A DNA stretch of 64,000 bases from Bacteriovoracaceae bacterium (GCA_947450475.1 CANFVK010000008.1:18975-82974); one strand, 5' to 3'; numbered from the stretch's first letter, positions 8,495 to 17,211 are shown. Notes: generated from the letters alone by a model not told the origin. Program-made: numbers and translations.

Positions 8495-9973
8495 TTATGG
8501 CACTTTGCTGTAGATGGTTCTCTTAGATTCAAGTACTTTTTTTAGGTCATCAACCTTTTGGGGATTTGTTCTAGCTAGGTCTATTTTTTCGCTAGGATCA
8601 TTGCTTAAATGATACAAATAATATTGTTCACTTTTTGTTTTTAATTTTATCAAATCTGTCTCTTTGGAGTAATCTAATTTCCAATCTTTTCCAATGAGTG
8701 ACTCAAGAGTGAAGCTTGTTTTGAAGATCTCGCCGATTTTAATGAGGTCGTAGCGGATAGAGAAGGCATAAGCATAATCATTTATATCTTTGTTCGTTCC
8801 AAGAATTTCATTAAAGCTTTTGCCTTGCATACGATCTGAGGGTTTTAAGCCAACCATCGCTAAAAGAGAAGGGGCAATATCAATCGATTGAATAACTTGA
8901 TCCTGTTTTATCGCTCCTTTATTTTTTAAACCAGGAGCTGTTATTAAAAGTGGAAGTCCTAAGTTGTTACGTTGAAGATTTCCTCTAGCAGTCGAGGACA
9001 TTTTCATAAAAAATTGATTGTCACCAAGGTTGTCGCCATGATCTGCCATTAATACAATGATCGTGTTCTTATCTAGCTTAAGACTTTTAATTAAATCAAA
9101 GAGTGCATTTAAGTTATAATCAGTTTGATTAAGTTCAGCATCATAGCGAGAAATAAGATAATCCTGATCATTTTTATCAAAGTAATAATTGACCTCTTGC
9201 TTGTCCATGAAGGCAAATAAGCTCTTTAGTAAAAGTTTTCCATTACTTTTATTTTTCACCACATCTTTTTGAGTCATGAAGCATTCTTTTGTGAAAGGGA
9301 TTTTTAAAGAATGAGGTGATTGATAAAGCTTATCAAATTCTCCCTCTGGAGAATAAGGACAATGCATGTCAAAAACTTGCATGAAAAGCATAAATTTTTC
9401 TTTTTGATTCTGGCGTAACCACTTGTTGACGACTGGAAGTAATTGTTTGGTGCCAACCGAATAAGTGAAAGGCTTATAGGTAATGTCATAATCTGGATAA
9501 TATGAGCGATCAAAATAGTATTGAAAGGTTCGTCCGACGCCTCGGTCGTAAGAGTAGTCTTCGTCGCTTACAAAAGCTGCAGTTTTATAGCCATTTTTGG
9601 CAAGAATTTCTGGCAGTGAGGGGTTGGTTTCGTAGACTGATTTAAGTTGGTTTTTATTGAATCGTTCAAAATTTTTATGGACCTGAGGTGAGAGCGAGTA
9701 AAAAAATGAAATGGCATCAGTAAAAGTTAGGGATGCTGGAGCGTAAGCATTGGTAAAAATAAATGAGTCTTTGAAAAAGGAATTTATATGGGGAGTTGTA
9801 GGACGAAAGTAACCGTAAATACCCATATTTTGCTTACGCAAACTAGTAAGTGACAAGACTATGATATTGCATTGAGGGCAGACAATCGGTTGAGGAGTAC
9901 TGTTGATGCTTTGTGTTTGACAATAACATGATAAAATTATCATCCAGGAGACAATGGCCAACATAACTTTCAC
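8495..9973 (-). CDS. Secreted sulfatase-fold protein with altered metal site
   Basis: A 492-residue member of the alkaline phosphatase/sulfatase superfamily with an N-terminal export signal (possible lipobox ILSC, Cys16). Family landmarks are the first strand 'NIIVLSLTSLR', 'APASLTFTDA' at the nucleophile region, 'DMHCPY' and the C-terminal 'ADHGDNLGD'. The two Asp residues of the usual 'VDxLRxD' metal site are replaced by Thr43 and Gln48, and the usual Pro-Ser-Arg/His after the nucleophile is lost. The later Asp/His ligands remain. It may be inactive, bind one metal, or have changed chemistry. I chose GTG at 9973 because AAGGA lies seven bases before it. It is transcribed away from the second PHM-like operon from a shared promoter region. 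Confidence 0.7.
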   Translation of the reverse strand: MKVMLAIVSWMIILSCYCQTQSINSTPQPIVCPQCNIIVLSLTSLRKQNMGIYGYFRPTTPHINSFFKDSFIFTNAYAPASLTFTDAISFFYSLSPQVHKNFERFNKNQLKSVYETNPSLPEILAKNGYKTAAFVSDEDYSYDRGVGRTFQYYFDRSYYPDYDITYKPFTYSVGTKQLLPVVNKWLRQNQKEKFMLFMQVFDMHCPYSPEGEFDKLYQSPHSLKIPFTKECFMTQKDVVKNKSNGKLLLKSLFAFMDKQEVNYYFDKNDQDYLISRYDAELNQTDYNLNALFDLIKSLKLDKNTIIVLMADHGDNLGDNQFFMKMSSTARGNLQRNNLGLPLLITAPGLKNKGAIKQDQVIQSIDIAPSLLAMVGLKPSDRMQGKSFNEILGTNKDINDYAYAFSIRYDLIKIGEIFKTSFTLESLIGKDWKLDYSKETDLIKLKTKSEQYYLYHLSNDPSEKIDLARTNPQKVDDLKKVLESKRTIYSKVP

Positions 9974-9983
9974 GAGTTAATCC

Positions 9984-10012
9984 TTGTTTACACGATAATG
10001 ATTCATTATAAT
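9984..10012 (+). promoter_or_regulatory. Promoter of the second PHM-like operon
   Basis: TTGTTT (9984-9989) and a perfect TATAAT (10007-10012) are separated by 17 bases. The predicted start lies about 30 bases before the GTG at 10049. The -10 box overlaps that of the divergent minus-strand promoter. Confidence 0.6.
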
Positions 10013-10033
10013 TTTATGCAGCTGTATAATCAA
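10005..10033 (-). promoter_or_regulatory. Divergent promoter of the sulfatase-fold gene
   Basis: On the minus strand TTGATT (10033-10028) and a perfect TATAAT (10010-10005) are separated by 17 bases. The box lies in the symmetric ATTATAAT at 10005-10012 and shares 10007-10010 with the plus-strand -10 box, so polymerase should not occupy both promoters at once. Confidence 0.55.
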
Positions 10034-10048
10034 ATTGTGGAGTTTTAA

Positions 10049-11992
10049 GTGAGAAAGAACAAGTGGCTTATTCTGCCCTTATCCTTGCTAATTATATTAG
10101 CGATAGGATCTGTTGTTTATTATCAATCTCACAAAGTCACTAGGCTGCTTTATACTCCTTACGGCTACGGATTTAAATCAAATCGCATCAGCAACAGCAA
10201 GGGTGATATTTCTAATTTTTCTCTGCTTGATCACCGAGGCGATTTTCATGAATTATATCGCTACTCTGATGCCAAGGCCATTGTCATTATCAGCCAGGGA
10301 AATGATTGTCCTATCATTCAAAGATTTTCCAATCGTATTAACGAAATAAAAAAAATATTTGCTTCAAAAAACATTCAATTTTTTTTGCTTAATTCCAATA
10401 AGATTGATTCTCGAGAAAGCATAATCGAAGAAGCTAAAAAATATAATTATGATCTCCCTATCCTAATGGACCGCTCTCAACTGGTGGCAGAATTGTTAGG
10501 CATAACTAGAACATCAGAAGCAGTTGTGATCGATCCAAAGGACTGGAAGATTGTCTATCGAGGTGCAATTGATGATCGCATGAGTTATGGAGTTGATAAA
10601 CAAGTGGCCCGCAATAACTATTTAGTTGATGTTTTAAATAGTGTTCTTGAGGACAAAGAAATAAAGTCAGCAGCCGTTGCCGCCAAAGGGTGCTTGATCT
10701 CATTTGAAAAGCCAGCCTCACTTTCCTATGAAAAAGTCATTGCACCAATAATTAAATCAAAGTGTCTTTACTGTCATATCCCAGAAAAAGGCTATCTTCC
10801 TTTGTTGAATGGATATAACAAAGTTAAGGGATGGGCCCAAATGTCCAAAGAAACGATACTTACTGATAGGATGCCTCCCTTTAGCGCTGATCCTCTTTAC
10901 GGTACTTACTTAAATGATTCTTCACTGTCCCCCGAAGAAAAGAGAGCCTTAGTAAAGTGGATAGATGAAGGTGCTCCACGCGACGGAAAAGAAGATCCAT
11001 TAACAGTCTATCACTTTAAACCTAAGGCTATGAGTTTCATTGATCAGTATCAAAAAGTTTATTCAGTATCCATGGACAAGGATTTGCAGATTCGCCCAGA
11101 AGGAACAATTGAATATATCTATACCCAGCTTGGAGGTGCGGCTCCTAGAGATATGTGGATAGGCATTTTACAAGTGCATTCTACTAATCCTCGTCAATTA
11201 CACCATGCTGCGATGATGATTACTTCTAAGCCCATTTCTTTCTATGAAAAAATTGCGACTGCTAGAAGAAGTAAAAAGCCAGAGGAAGTTGAGGCCAATA
11301 GAATAGATGGAGATATTTATCCTTTCGTTCTAAATTCTATTCAGTCCTATGAGTTCACTCATAATCCCAATTACTACCGCTCGCAAGTTTGGGCCGCGGG
11401 TAGACCTCAGCCTTTTATGTTTGATACCCATGCATTTGTTTTTATACCCAAGGGGTCCTACGTCATTTTAGAATCTCACTTCATGGGTACTGGAAAAGCC
11501 GAAACCGAAAAAACGTCCATTGATTTTTACGAGAAAAAAGTATTGCCTAAGCACCCGACTCAATTGAGGGTAAAGTCTTTACTGCGAATTGATCTAAATA
11601 TTCCTCCGTATACCAAGAGTCACACTGCTTACACTCGAGATTGGACCACCGACAAAGATATAAAAGTTATATCTTATTTGGCCCATCTTCATATGCGTGG
11701 AAAAGCTGCAGAAATAACTTATACATCTCCTGACAAAAAAGAGACTAAGAAAATTGTCTCTATACCGAATTTTTATTATGGCTGGCACACTGGTTCCGGA
11801 TTAGTTAATAAAGAGCCTACCGTTTTCAAAAAAGGCTCTCACTTCATAGCATCTTGTACTTATGATAATTCGGCACAAAATCCCAACAATCCTGACCCTT
11901 CGGCCAGAGTACCCTGGGGACAAAGAGTGGATCGATCAGAGATGTGTATGTTTACGATGGGATACTATGAAGATGATCAAAAATCTAAATAG
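10049..11992 (+). CDS. Redoxin / cytochrome c / PHM-like copper monooxygenase fusion, copy 2
   Basis: A 647-residue paralog of the protein at 6090-7985 with the same order: N-terminal anchor (about 7-24), single-Cys redoxin domain (NDCPII, Cys87), one c-type heme site CLYCH (239-243) followed by 'RMPPF', and a PHM-like domain. All six candidate copper ligands are conserved: His385/His386 (LHHAAMM), His477 (SHFMG), His546/His548 (HLHMRG) and Met632 (SEMCMFTMGYY). Sharing of the ligands between diverged copies argues that they are functional. The GTG start has a TGGAG site about seven bases upstream. It is the first gene of an eight-gene run to 17211. The redoxin Cys has no resolving partner nearby, so this domain may be structural or use an external thiol. 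Substrate unknown. Confidence 0.75.
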   Translation: MRKNKWLILPLSLLIILAIGSVVYYQSHKVTRLLYTPYGYGFKSNRISNSKGDISNFSLLDHRGDFHELYRYSDAKAIVIISQGNDCPIIQRFSNRINEIKKIFASKNIQFFLLNSNKIDSRESIIEEAKKYNYDLPILMDRSQLVAELLGITRTSEAVVIDPKDWKIVYRGAIDDRMSYGVDKQVARNNYLVDVLNSVLEDKEIKSAAVAAKGCLISFEKPASLSYEKVIAPIIKSKCLYCHIPEKGYLPLLNGYNKVKGWAQMSKETILTDRMPPFSADPLYGTYLNDSSLSPEEKRALVKWIDEGAPRDGKEDPLTVYHFKPKAMSFIDQYQKVYSVSMDKDLQIRPEGTIEYIYTQLGGAAPRDMWIGILQVHSTNPRQLHHAAMMITSKPISFYEKIATARRSKKPEEVEANRIDGDIYPFVLNSIQSYEFTHNPNYYRSQVWAAGRPQPFMFDTHAFVFIPKGSYVILESHFMGTGKAETEKTSIDFYEKKVLPKHPTQLRVKSLLRIDLNIPPYTKSHTAYTRDWTTDKDIKVISYLAHLHMRGKAAEITYTSPDKKETKKIVSIPNFYYGWHTGSGLVNKEPTVFKKGSHFIASCTYDNSAQNPNNPDPSARVPWGQRVDRSEMCMFTMGYYEDDQKSK

Positions 11993-12578
11993 GGGAATTC
12001 TTCTATTTCTTTTCTCGTTATTGTTCATTTCATGTCAACAGAGCAGATTAGAAAAACTCCTGATTCAAGAGCAAATACCCTTGAGCTTTAAAGGCAAGTT
12101 TGAAATCATTAATGATTCCCAAGATCCATTTTATCTTTTCGCCAAGGATGTTAATGAAAAAAATGTCTTTATTAAATTGAGATGGTATTCCATAAAAAAT
12201 AAGCAACAAGGCATTGATCAAATGAATAATCTTTTAACAACCATGTTTTCCCAATTTCATTTTACACCTGCGGCTTACCCCGGCAGGGAGAATGAAGCTG
12301 AAAAGTGCAGAGAAAGTTTTAGGCCAAGAATTTTCAAATGGAATCATGGATCTTTTGTAAGTTCTTTTGTCGACAATCGTTTTGCTTTATGCATTTGCCA
12401 AGCCAATGTTCTGGCTTATAAAAAAGTAAGTGCTTTTTTTCTTGATAAAAATCAGAATCACTTACTTGCCATTGATTATTTTGTTAGTCGTTCAGCTCAG
12501 CTTAAAGACTTGCAGAATTTTTTTGATCAATATTTTACAAAGTTTACTCCTCTCATCATTGAGGAGATAAAAAGTTGA
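11967..12578 (+). CDS. Lipoprotein of unknown function, paralog A
   Basis: About 203 residues from ATG at 11967, inside the end of the preceding gene after GGGA; ATG at 11973 is also possible. The N-terminus is a lipoprotein-type signal ending in 'LFISC'. The mature part matches the next gene in length and in spaced motifs: 'FxGxFxI', a 'YPG' turn, 'C...F(R/Q)PRI', 'NR/KxALxICQ' and 'FFLD' near the end. The gene overlaps the PHM-like fusion by 26 bases and the next gene by four. I recognise no family. Two conserved Cys in the mature part (one before F-x-PRI, one in ICQ) might form a disulfide. Linkage suggests an accessory role at the periplasmic membrane face. Confidence 0.6.
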   Translation: MKMIKNLNRGILLFLFSLLFISCQQSRLEKLLIQEQIPLSFKGKFEIINDSQDPFYLFAKDVNEKNVFIKLRWYSIKNKQQGIDQMNNLLTTMFSQFHFTPAAYPGRENEAEKCRESFRPRIFKWNHGSFVSSFVDNRFALCICQANVLAYKKVSAFFLDKNQNHLLAIDYFVSRSAQLKDLQNFFDQYFTKFTPLIIEEIKS

Positions 12579-13186
12579 AAAAAATTATATGGCCGATGCT
12601 TTTTTTAGTTTTCTTTTCTTGTGCAAGAAATGATTTTGACCAAGCCTTAAAACAACAGTCTTTACCTATAGATTTTGAAGGATTATTTACATTAAAATCC
12701 TTCTCACCTGGCCCTTTTATTTTAATCGGGGAGAGTATTGAAAATAAAGGGCTCATAAAAATTAATGTAAGACCAATACCCAATGATAGCACTCTAGATA
12801 AGGAATTAAAAAAGCAGATAGTGAGAATTGCATCTCAATTTCAATTTTCTATGGCACCTTACCCAGGGCAACTCACTCAGGCGATTAATTGCGGAAAGCG
12901 CTTTCAGCCAAGAATAATAAAAGAAAATAAAATCTCAATTATAAAAGCATTTGCCAATAAGCGACTTGCCCTTTCCATTTGCCAGAGTGATGAATTCAGT
13001 TATGACTTGATAACGGCATACTTTCTAGATGCCAAAAGTAATCAATTGATTTCGGTTGAAATTTATCAAAGCAATCTTAATTCTTCCAAATGGAGTTATG
13101 GTATATTGAGTAAATATTTTAATGAATATCAAAGTGTTTCTTTGGATCAGTATGAGAGTCTTTTTAAGATTGAAAATTACAAATAG
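12575..13186 (+). CDS. Lipoprotein of unknown function, paralog B
   Basis: A 203-residue paralog of the preceding gene. TTG at 12575 is supported by a strong GAGGAG eight bases upstream, and it overlaps the previous stop by four bases. The signal peptide ends at 'VFFSC', a probable lipobox. It shares with paralog A the pattern FEGLF, SMAPYPGQ, 'FQPRI', 'NKRLALSICQ' and 'AYFLDAKSNQL'. Both Cys positions of the mature protein are kept. No known domain is recognised. Conserved length and motifs after clear divergence suggest the pair work together, perhaps as a heterodimer, or serve one PHM-like paralog each. Confidence 0.65.
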   Translation: MKKIIWPMLFLVFFSCARNDFDQALKQQSLPIDFEGLFTLKSFSPGPFILIGESIENKGLIKINVRPIPNDSTLDKELKKQIVRIASQFQFSMAPYPGQLTQAINCGKRFQPRIIKENKISIIKAFANKRLALSICQSDEFSYDLITAYFLDAKSNQLISVEIYQSNLNSSKWSYGILSKYFNEYQSVSLDQYESLFKIENYK

Positions 13187-13197
13187 GATAGTTTCGT

Positions 13198-14628
13198 ATG
13201 CATTTTAAGATGAGCTTAATTTTTCTTTCATTTTTTTTAACTATAAATTCAAAAGCGATGGACTTAGTCATGACCGCAGATGAGGTGTCCAACACTGTAT
13301 CATTTGTTGAAGCTAGCACTTTTAAAACGATTGCCTATTTGCCAATCGGTCCGAATCGTCGCTTTGCTCTAAATAGTTCCGTTAAATCTCAATTGCAAAA
13401 CAACGTACATGGTCTGGCTTTTTCCCCAGACAAAAAATTAATGGTTGTGACTTCAAATATAAGCAATTCTGTCGCCATTTATGATACCGATAATTTTGCT
13501 AAACCTAAATACTATATTAACGTTGGATTATCCCCACATGTTTCGAGTTTTACTCCCGATGGTAAAGAGATATGGGTTGCGACTAGAGGTACATCAGAAG
13601 TTGAAATAATTGATTCAAAAAAGGGTATCGTGACTAGAAAATTGAAGACCCAAGCTTGTCCTAGTTTTTTTGCATTTCAGGAAAAAAAGTCTTTGGTCTA
13701 CATCACCTATACTTGCACTTCTAAGGTTGAAGTCTACAACTATAAAACAAAAAAATTAAAAGGATCAGTTGATCTCAATGGCACTTTCTCTCCTCTGATT
13801 TCACTTTCTCCGGATCAAAAAGAGTTATGGGTAATAAGAAAAGATAGTGGGGAAGTCGCGCGAATATCTACTGAAAAGCTTTCTGTTCTAGATTATATAA
13901 AAGTTGGTCTTTATCCTCAGCATGTTTTATTTGGGATGAGAAATGGTAAGACCATCGGATTAGTTACGGTGGGAGGAGAAAATGTCCTTAAGACTTATTC
14001 TTTTGATTCGGGCACCAGCATTCCTGCTTTGCTAACTTCGAGTATAGAAGTTCCTGGATTGCCCCATGGACTTGCTGTTTCGGCAAACAAAGAGACGGCT
14101 TTTGTTGCAACTGAGCATGGAGATATGGTTTATTCTTTGTCGCTTAATGAGTCAAAAGTCACAGCTTCGGCCAGAGTGGGCAGTTCCCCTCAGAGTTTAG
14201 TTTTTGTAAGTGGACTAGATCTAAAGGATTACAAAACTTATTTGCGGCGATTTGCTGAGCAATTAAATCCTAAATTTTTTACTTTGAAATCTAAAAGCCT
14301 AGTCGATAACACCATTTCCATTTCAATTAGACCCGTTCCTAGTGAAATTAACTTTTATTTTCAGGTCTACGGAAAATTGCCCAAGGAGGAAGTTTTTAAA
14401 TTTTATCTAACGACTTCGCGAAAAAACCTTGAAAAAGTTGAGGATGGTGATCGGAAATTGATCGGTATTATAGGATGCAACAATAAAGATGGATTTATCT
14501 GTCTTTCAACCACCAGTCTTCCATATGAAGATAATTTGGCTTCAATGGTTAATGACCCAAGCCTTAGAATTTATGCCTTAAATAAAGAAGGTCATCTTTT
14601 ATTTCAAAATGAAATTAAGGAGAAGTAG
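13198..14628 (+). CDS. Secreted YVTN-type beta-propeller protein
   Basis: A 476-residue secreted protein (signal peptide to about residue 20, SKA/MD). Residues about 22-340 consist of repeated blades of the YVTN/lactonase type: 'LVMTADEVSNTVSFVE', 'LAFSPDKKLMVVTSN', 'SSFTPDGKEIWVATRG', 'ISLSPDQKELWVIRK' and 'LAVSANKETAFVATEHG', enough for about seven blades. A separate region of about 120 residues at the C-terminus shows no repeat and is unrecognised. Such propellers act as periplasmic binding scaffolds or as catalytic shells in quinoprotein-like enzymes; no cofactor site is visible here. It is 11 bases after paralog B and three bases before the DUF305-like gene, so clearly part of the PHM-like operon. 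Confidence 0.7.
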   Translation: MHFKMSLIFLSFFLTINSKAMDLVMTADEVSNTVSFVEASTFKTIAYLPIGPNRRFALNSSVKSQLQNNVHGLAFSPDKKLMVVTSNISNSVAIYDTDNFAKPKYYINVGLSPHVSSFTPDGKEIWVATRGTSEVEIIDSKKGIVTRKLKTQACPSFFAFQEKKSLVYITYTCTSKVEVYNYKTKKLKGSVDLNGTFSPLISLSPDQKELWVIRKDSGEVARISTEKLSVLDYIKVGLYPQHVLFGMRNGKTIGLVTVGGENVLKTYSFDSGTSIPALLTSSIEVPGLPHGLAVSANKETAFVATEHGDMVYSLSLNESKVTASARVGSSPQSLVFVSGLDLKDYKTYLRRFAEQLNPKFFTLKSKSLVDNTISISIRPVPSEINFYFQVYGKLPKEEVFKFYLTTSRKNLEKVEDGDRKLIGIIGCNNKDGFICLSTTSLPYEDNLASMVNDPSLRIYALNKEGHLLFQNEIKEK

Positions 14629-14631
14629 TTA

Positions 14632-15000
14632 ATGACAAAAATCATCTTCCTTTTCATTTTTAATTTATGCTTTTCACTGAATATAATGGCTTGTACAAAA
14701 TGTATTGAATTAGATGCTAATCAAGGATTCATTGCTTCTTCTAGCATTCCTTTTTCTAAATTGATGGAAGACTCTATGCACTTGATGGACAGTCGAATGA
14801 ACAAAATTGAATATAAAGGATCGAACGAAAAAATATTTCTGGAAATGATGCTTGCTCATCATCAGGGAGCACTTAACATGGCACATAGTTTATTGGTTCA
14901 TAGCAAAGATAAGCAAATAACTAATTTTGCTCGTTCAATTATCTCCAGTCAATTCAATGAAGTTTTATATATTCAGACGTTACTTAAGACCTATAAATAA
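14632..15000 (+). CDS. Small secreted DUF305-like His/Met-rich protein
   Basis: A 122-residue exported protein. The signal ends near residue 20 and is followed directly by 'CTKC', so it may be lipidated at Cys21. The C-terminal part is DUF305-like: 'MMLAHHQGALNMAHSLLVHS' gives His76, His77, Met83, His85 and His90 on what should be a helical bundle. An upstream 'MEDSMHLMDSRM' adds more Met and His. Known DUF305 proteins such as CopM bind copper ions. In an operon with a predicted copper monooxygenase, delivery or buffering of copper is a sensible inference. The protein is shorter than many family members but has the core motif. Confidence 0.65.
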   Translation: MTKIIFLFIFNLCFSLNIMACTKCIELDANQGFIASSSIPFSKLMEDSMHLMDSRMNKIEYKGSNEKIFLEMMLAHHQGALNMAHSLLVHSKDKQITNFARSIISSQFNEVLYIQTLLKTYK

Positions 15001-15012
15001 ATTGGAGGAATA

Positions 15013-15981
15013 ATGAAAAAGTTGATTTCTTTGCTGGTTCTTACAGCAAGTTTTGGTGCATCTGCGGCCACAACAAAAGTTCGTATCGGTTGGCAAGTGC
15101 CATGGGCACTTCAAGGTCAAATCGTTCAGATTTGGAAAAATACCGATATTTTGAAAAAAAATGGTATTGAAGCTGAGTTCGTTGGAAAAAATTATGGACC
15201 AGAATTAAATGAAGTTGCTCTCGCTGGAGGCATTGACGTAATCCTTACCGCAGATCAACCAGCTGCAGTTCTTTTTACTAAAGATAAAGGCTGGGTTGGC
15301 GTCAGTCGCTTAATGTATAACCGAACTACTACTTATGTTCCGCCGAAATCACCAATTGCAAGCTTGAAAGACCTTAAAGGTAAAACAATTGGAGTTCCAT
15401 TTGGTGCAGCTGCACAAAGAGTTGTAGTAGAGGCACTAAAGGCCCAAGGACTCGACACTGAAAAAGACGTGAAGTTCATCAATCTTGGAATGACTGAACA
15501 CGCTCCGCTTATCAAAAAAGCGAAGGAAGACGCTCTGACTTGGGATCAATTTGATGCTCTTAGTGGATTCGATCCGATTCCCGCAATACTAGAGGCTCAA
15601 GGATTAGTAAAAGTTTTAGATACTGGAAAAGTATGCTCTTTGGTTTTGATGAATAAAGAGTTTATCGCAAAAAATGCTGGTGTGGTTAAAGCTTTAAAAA
15701 AATCTCTAGCTGAAGCTTATATTTATTACCAAAAAAATACTGCTAAGGCAGATGAATGGTTCATGAAAGAAGCAAACTTAAATGGCGCTGACACAAAAGC
15801 TCTTCAACTTGCTTCTTCACTTGAGCCAAACTTGAAGGCAAAAGGAATTAAAAAAGTCGTATTAGATTTTAATGAAGATGACTTTGCTCTTTTGCAAAAA
15901 GGGGCGGATTTTGTGGCAAAAAATACCGGAAAGCAAATTAACATGAAAGATTATGTTTCTAATGAATACGGTGTAAAATAA
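15013..15981 (+). CDS. ABC importer substrate-binding protein, NMT1/SsuA type
   Basis: A 322-residue periplasmic binding protein with a clear signal peptide (GASA/AT near residue 19) and a GGAG ribosome site. 'VRIGWQVPWALQGQI', 'GGIDVILTADQPAAVLF', 'SLKDLKGKTIGVPFG' and 'AAQRVVVEALKAQGLD' are typical of the NMT1/THI5, SsuA/TauA and nitrate-binding group. That group carries sulfonates, nitrate, thiamin precursors, riboflavin and other small ligands, so the substrate cannot be told from sequence. It is followed by its permease and ATPase. Position at the end of the PHM-like operon suggests the cargo is a substrate, product or cofactor of the copper enzyme. Confidence 0.8.
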   Translation: MKKLISLLVLTASFGASAATTKVRIGWQVPWALQGQIVQIWKNTDILKKNGIEAEFVGKNYGPELNEVALAGGIDVILTADQPAAVLFTKDKGWVGVSRLMYNRTTTYVPPKSPIASLKDLKGKTIGVPFGAAAQRVVVEALKAQGLDTEKDVKFINLGMTEHAPLIKKAKEDALTWDQFDALSGFDPIPAILEAQGLVKVLDTGKVCSLVLMNKEFIAKNAGVVKALKKSLAEAYIYYQKNTAKADEWFMKEANLNGADTKALQLASSLEPNLKAKGIKKVVLDFNEDDFALLQKGADFVAKNTGKQINMKDYVSNEYGVK

Positions 15982-15988
15982 TCATCAA

Positions 15989-16612
15989 ATGATTATCGAT
16001 TTTTCGTTTTTACTAAAAAATATTCTGGCCAGTCTTCAACGGGTATTGCTCGGAGGTGGACTGGCTTTTTTTGTGGGAATTTTTTTTGGAGTTATTCGCT
16101 ATCAGTTACCTAATTTATTAAAGAAAAACTTTCTTTTTAATCTCATCTTAGATGCGCCAAAATTTCCACCTCCCATCGCCTGGATACCTTTAGTCATATT
16201 GGCATTTGGTATTGGAGAAAAAGCTTCATTGGTTATTGTCTTCATTGGGGTTTTCCCGCCGGTGGCTACTTCAACTTACGATTCGCTTCACGCTATTAAA
16301 AGTGAGATTCTAAGATCTGCACGATCCCTTGAATTCGGGGCATTGAAAATGCTTTATCGCATTTATATTCCAGCTATTTTACCTCAATTATTTACAGGGG
16401 CCAGAGTAGGGCTAGGTATGGGTTGGATGTCAATCATTGCGGCCGAGATGATTAGTGGTGATTCAGGTCTTGGGTATTCTATTCAATTAAATCGAATTAA
16501 TTTGCGTTATGACCTTATGATTGTTGATATGATTTGCATTTCCTTGGTTGGTTTTTTCTTGCATTTTTCTCTTACCCGTTTAGAAAAGAAGGTTATTAGA
16601 TGGAATGCCTAG
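15989..16612 (+). CDS. ABC importer permease
   Basis: A 207-residue inner-membrane permease with about five hydrophobic segments. The cytoplasmic coupling loop 'EILRSARSLEFGALKMLYRIYIP' is the EAA motif of the SsuC/TauC-type family. It is somewhat shorter than usual (about 250 residues), mainly at the N-terminus. No good ribosome site precedes the ATG at 15989, seven bases after the binding-protein stop, so translation may be coupled. It overlaps the ATPase gene by 13 bases. Confidence 0.8.
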   Translation: MIIDFSFLLKNILASLQRVLLGGGLAFFVGIFFGVIRYQLPNLLKKNFLFNLILDAPKFPPPIAWIPLVILAFGIGEKASLVIVFIGVFPPVATSTYDSLHAIKSEILRSARSLEFGALKMLYRIYIPAILPQLFTGARVGLGMGWMSIIAAEMISGDSGLGYSIQLNRINLRYDLMIVDMICISLVGFFLHFSLTRLEKKVIRWNA

Positions 16613-17211
16613 AAATTAGAGATCTAGATTTTCAATTTGGCGAAAAAAAATTATTTGCCAATTATCATCTAAAAATAAAGCGCGGACATATTACTGCATT
16701 CGTGGGTCCATCGGGAGTAGGGAAAACCTCGCTAGGGCTTATTATAGCTGGTCATCTCAGGGCTCAAAAGGGTGAAATTATCTGGGAAAATAAATTGATT
16801 GAAAAACCTTTGCGCGATATTTTTTTCATTCATCAAGAAGATGATTTATTTCCTTGGCTAAATGTTTATCAGCAATTGAAATTTGTTGGTGGAGTCGATC
16901 AAAAAATTGAAGAATTACTAAAACATTTCAAATTATCTGCTTTTAAAGATTTTTACCCGAACCAGCTTTCCAATGGAATGAAAAAACGTTTGGCCATTAT
17001 GCGAGCTGAGTGCGCTGGAGCAAAGTTAATTATTCTCGATGAATCGTTGAGTTCACTTGATAAAAATCTCTTGCATGAAATTCTTAAAGAAATGGTTCCT
17101 TATTGGAAAAATCATCATAAAACAGTTATTCTCATCACTCATCAGCTCGAAGATGTAAAAGAATTTGTCGACACGATTGTAAGATTTCACGAACCAGTGA
17201 AACACTTTTAA
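16600..17211 (+). CDS. ABC importer ATPase
   Basis: A 203-residue ATPase with Walker A 'GPSGVGKTS', a Q-loop 'IHQEDDLFPW', a signature 'LSNGMKKR' (Asn in place of the usual Gly of LSGG), Walker B 'LIILDES' and a switch His ('LITHQ'). Length is near the short end for the SsuB/TauB family. It overlaps the permease by 13 bases and ends the long operon; no convincing rho-independent terminator follows before FtsH. It powers import by the permease and binding protein upstream. Confidence 0.85.
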   Translation: MECLEIRDLDFQFGEKKLFANYHLKIKRGHITAFVGPSGVGKTSLGLIIAGHLRAQKGEIIWENKLIEKPLRDIFFIHQEDDLFPWLNVYQQLKFVGGVDQKIEELLKHFKLSAFKDFYPNQLSNGMKKRLAIMRAECAGAKLIILDESLSSLDKNLLHEILKEMVPYWKNHHKTVILITHQLEDVKEFVDTIVRFHEPVKHF

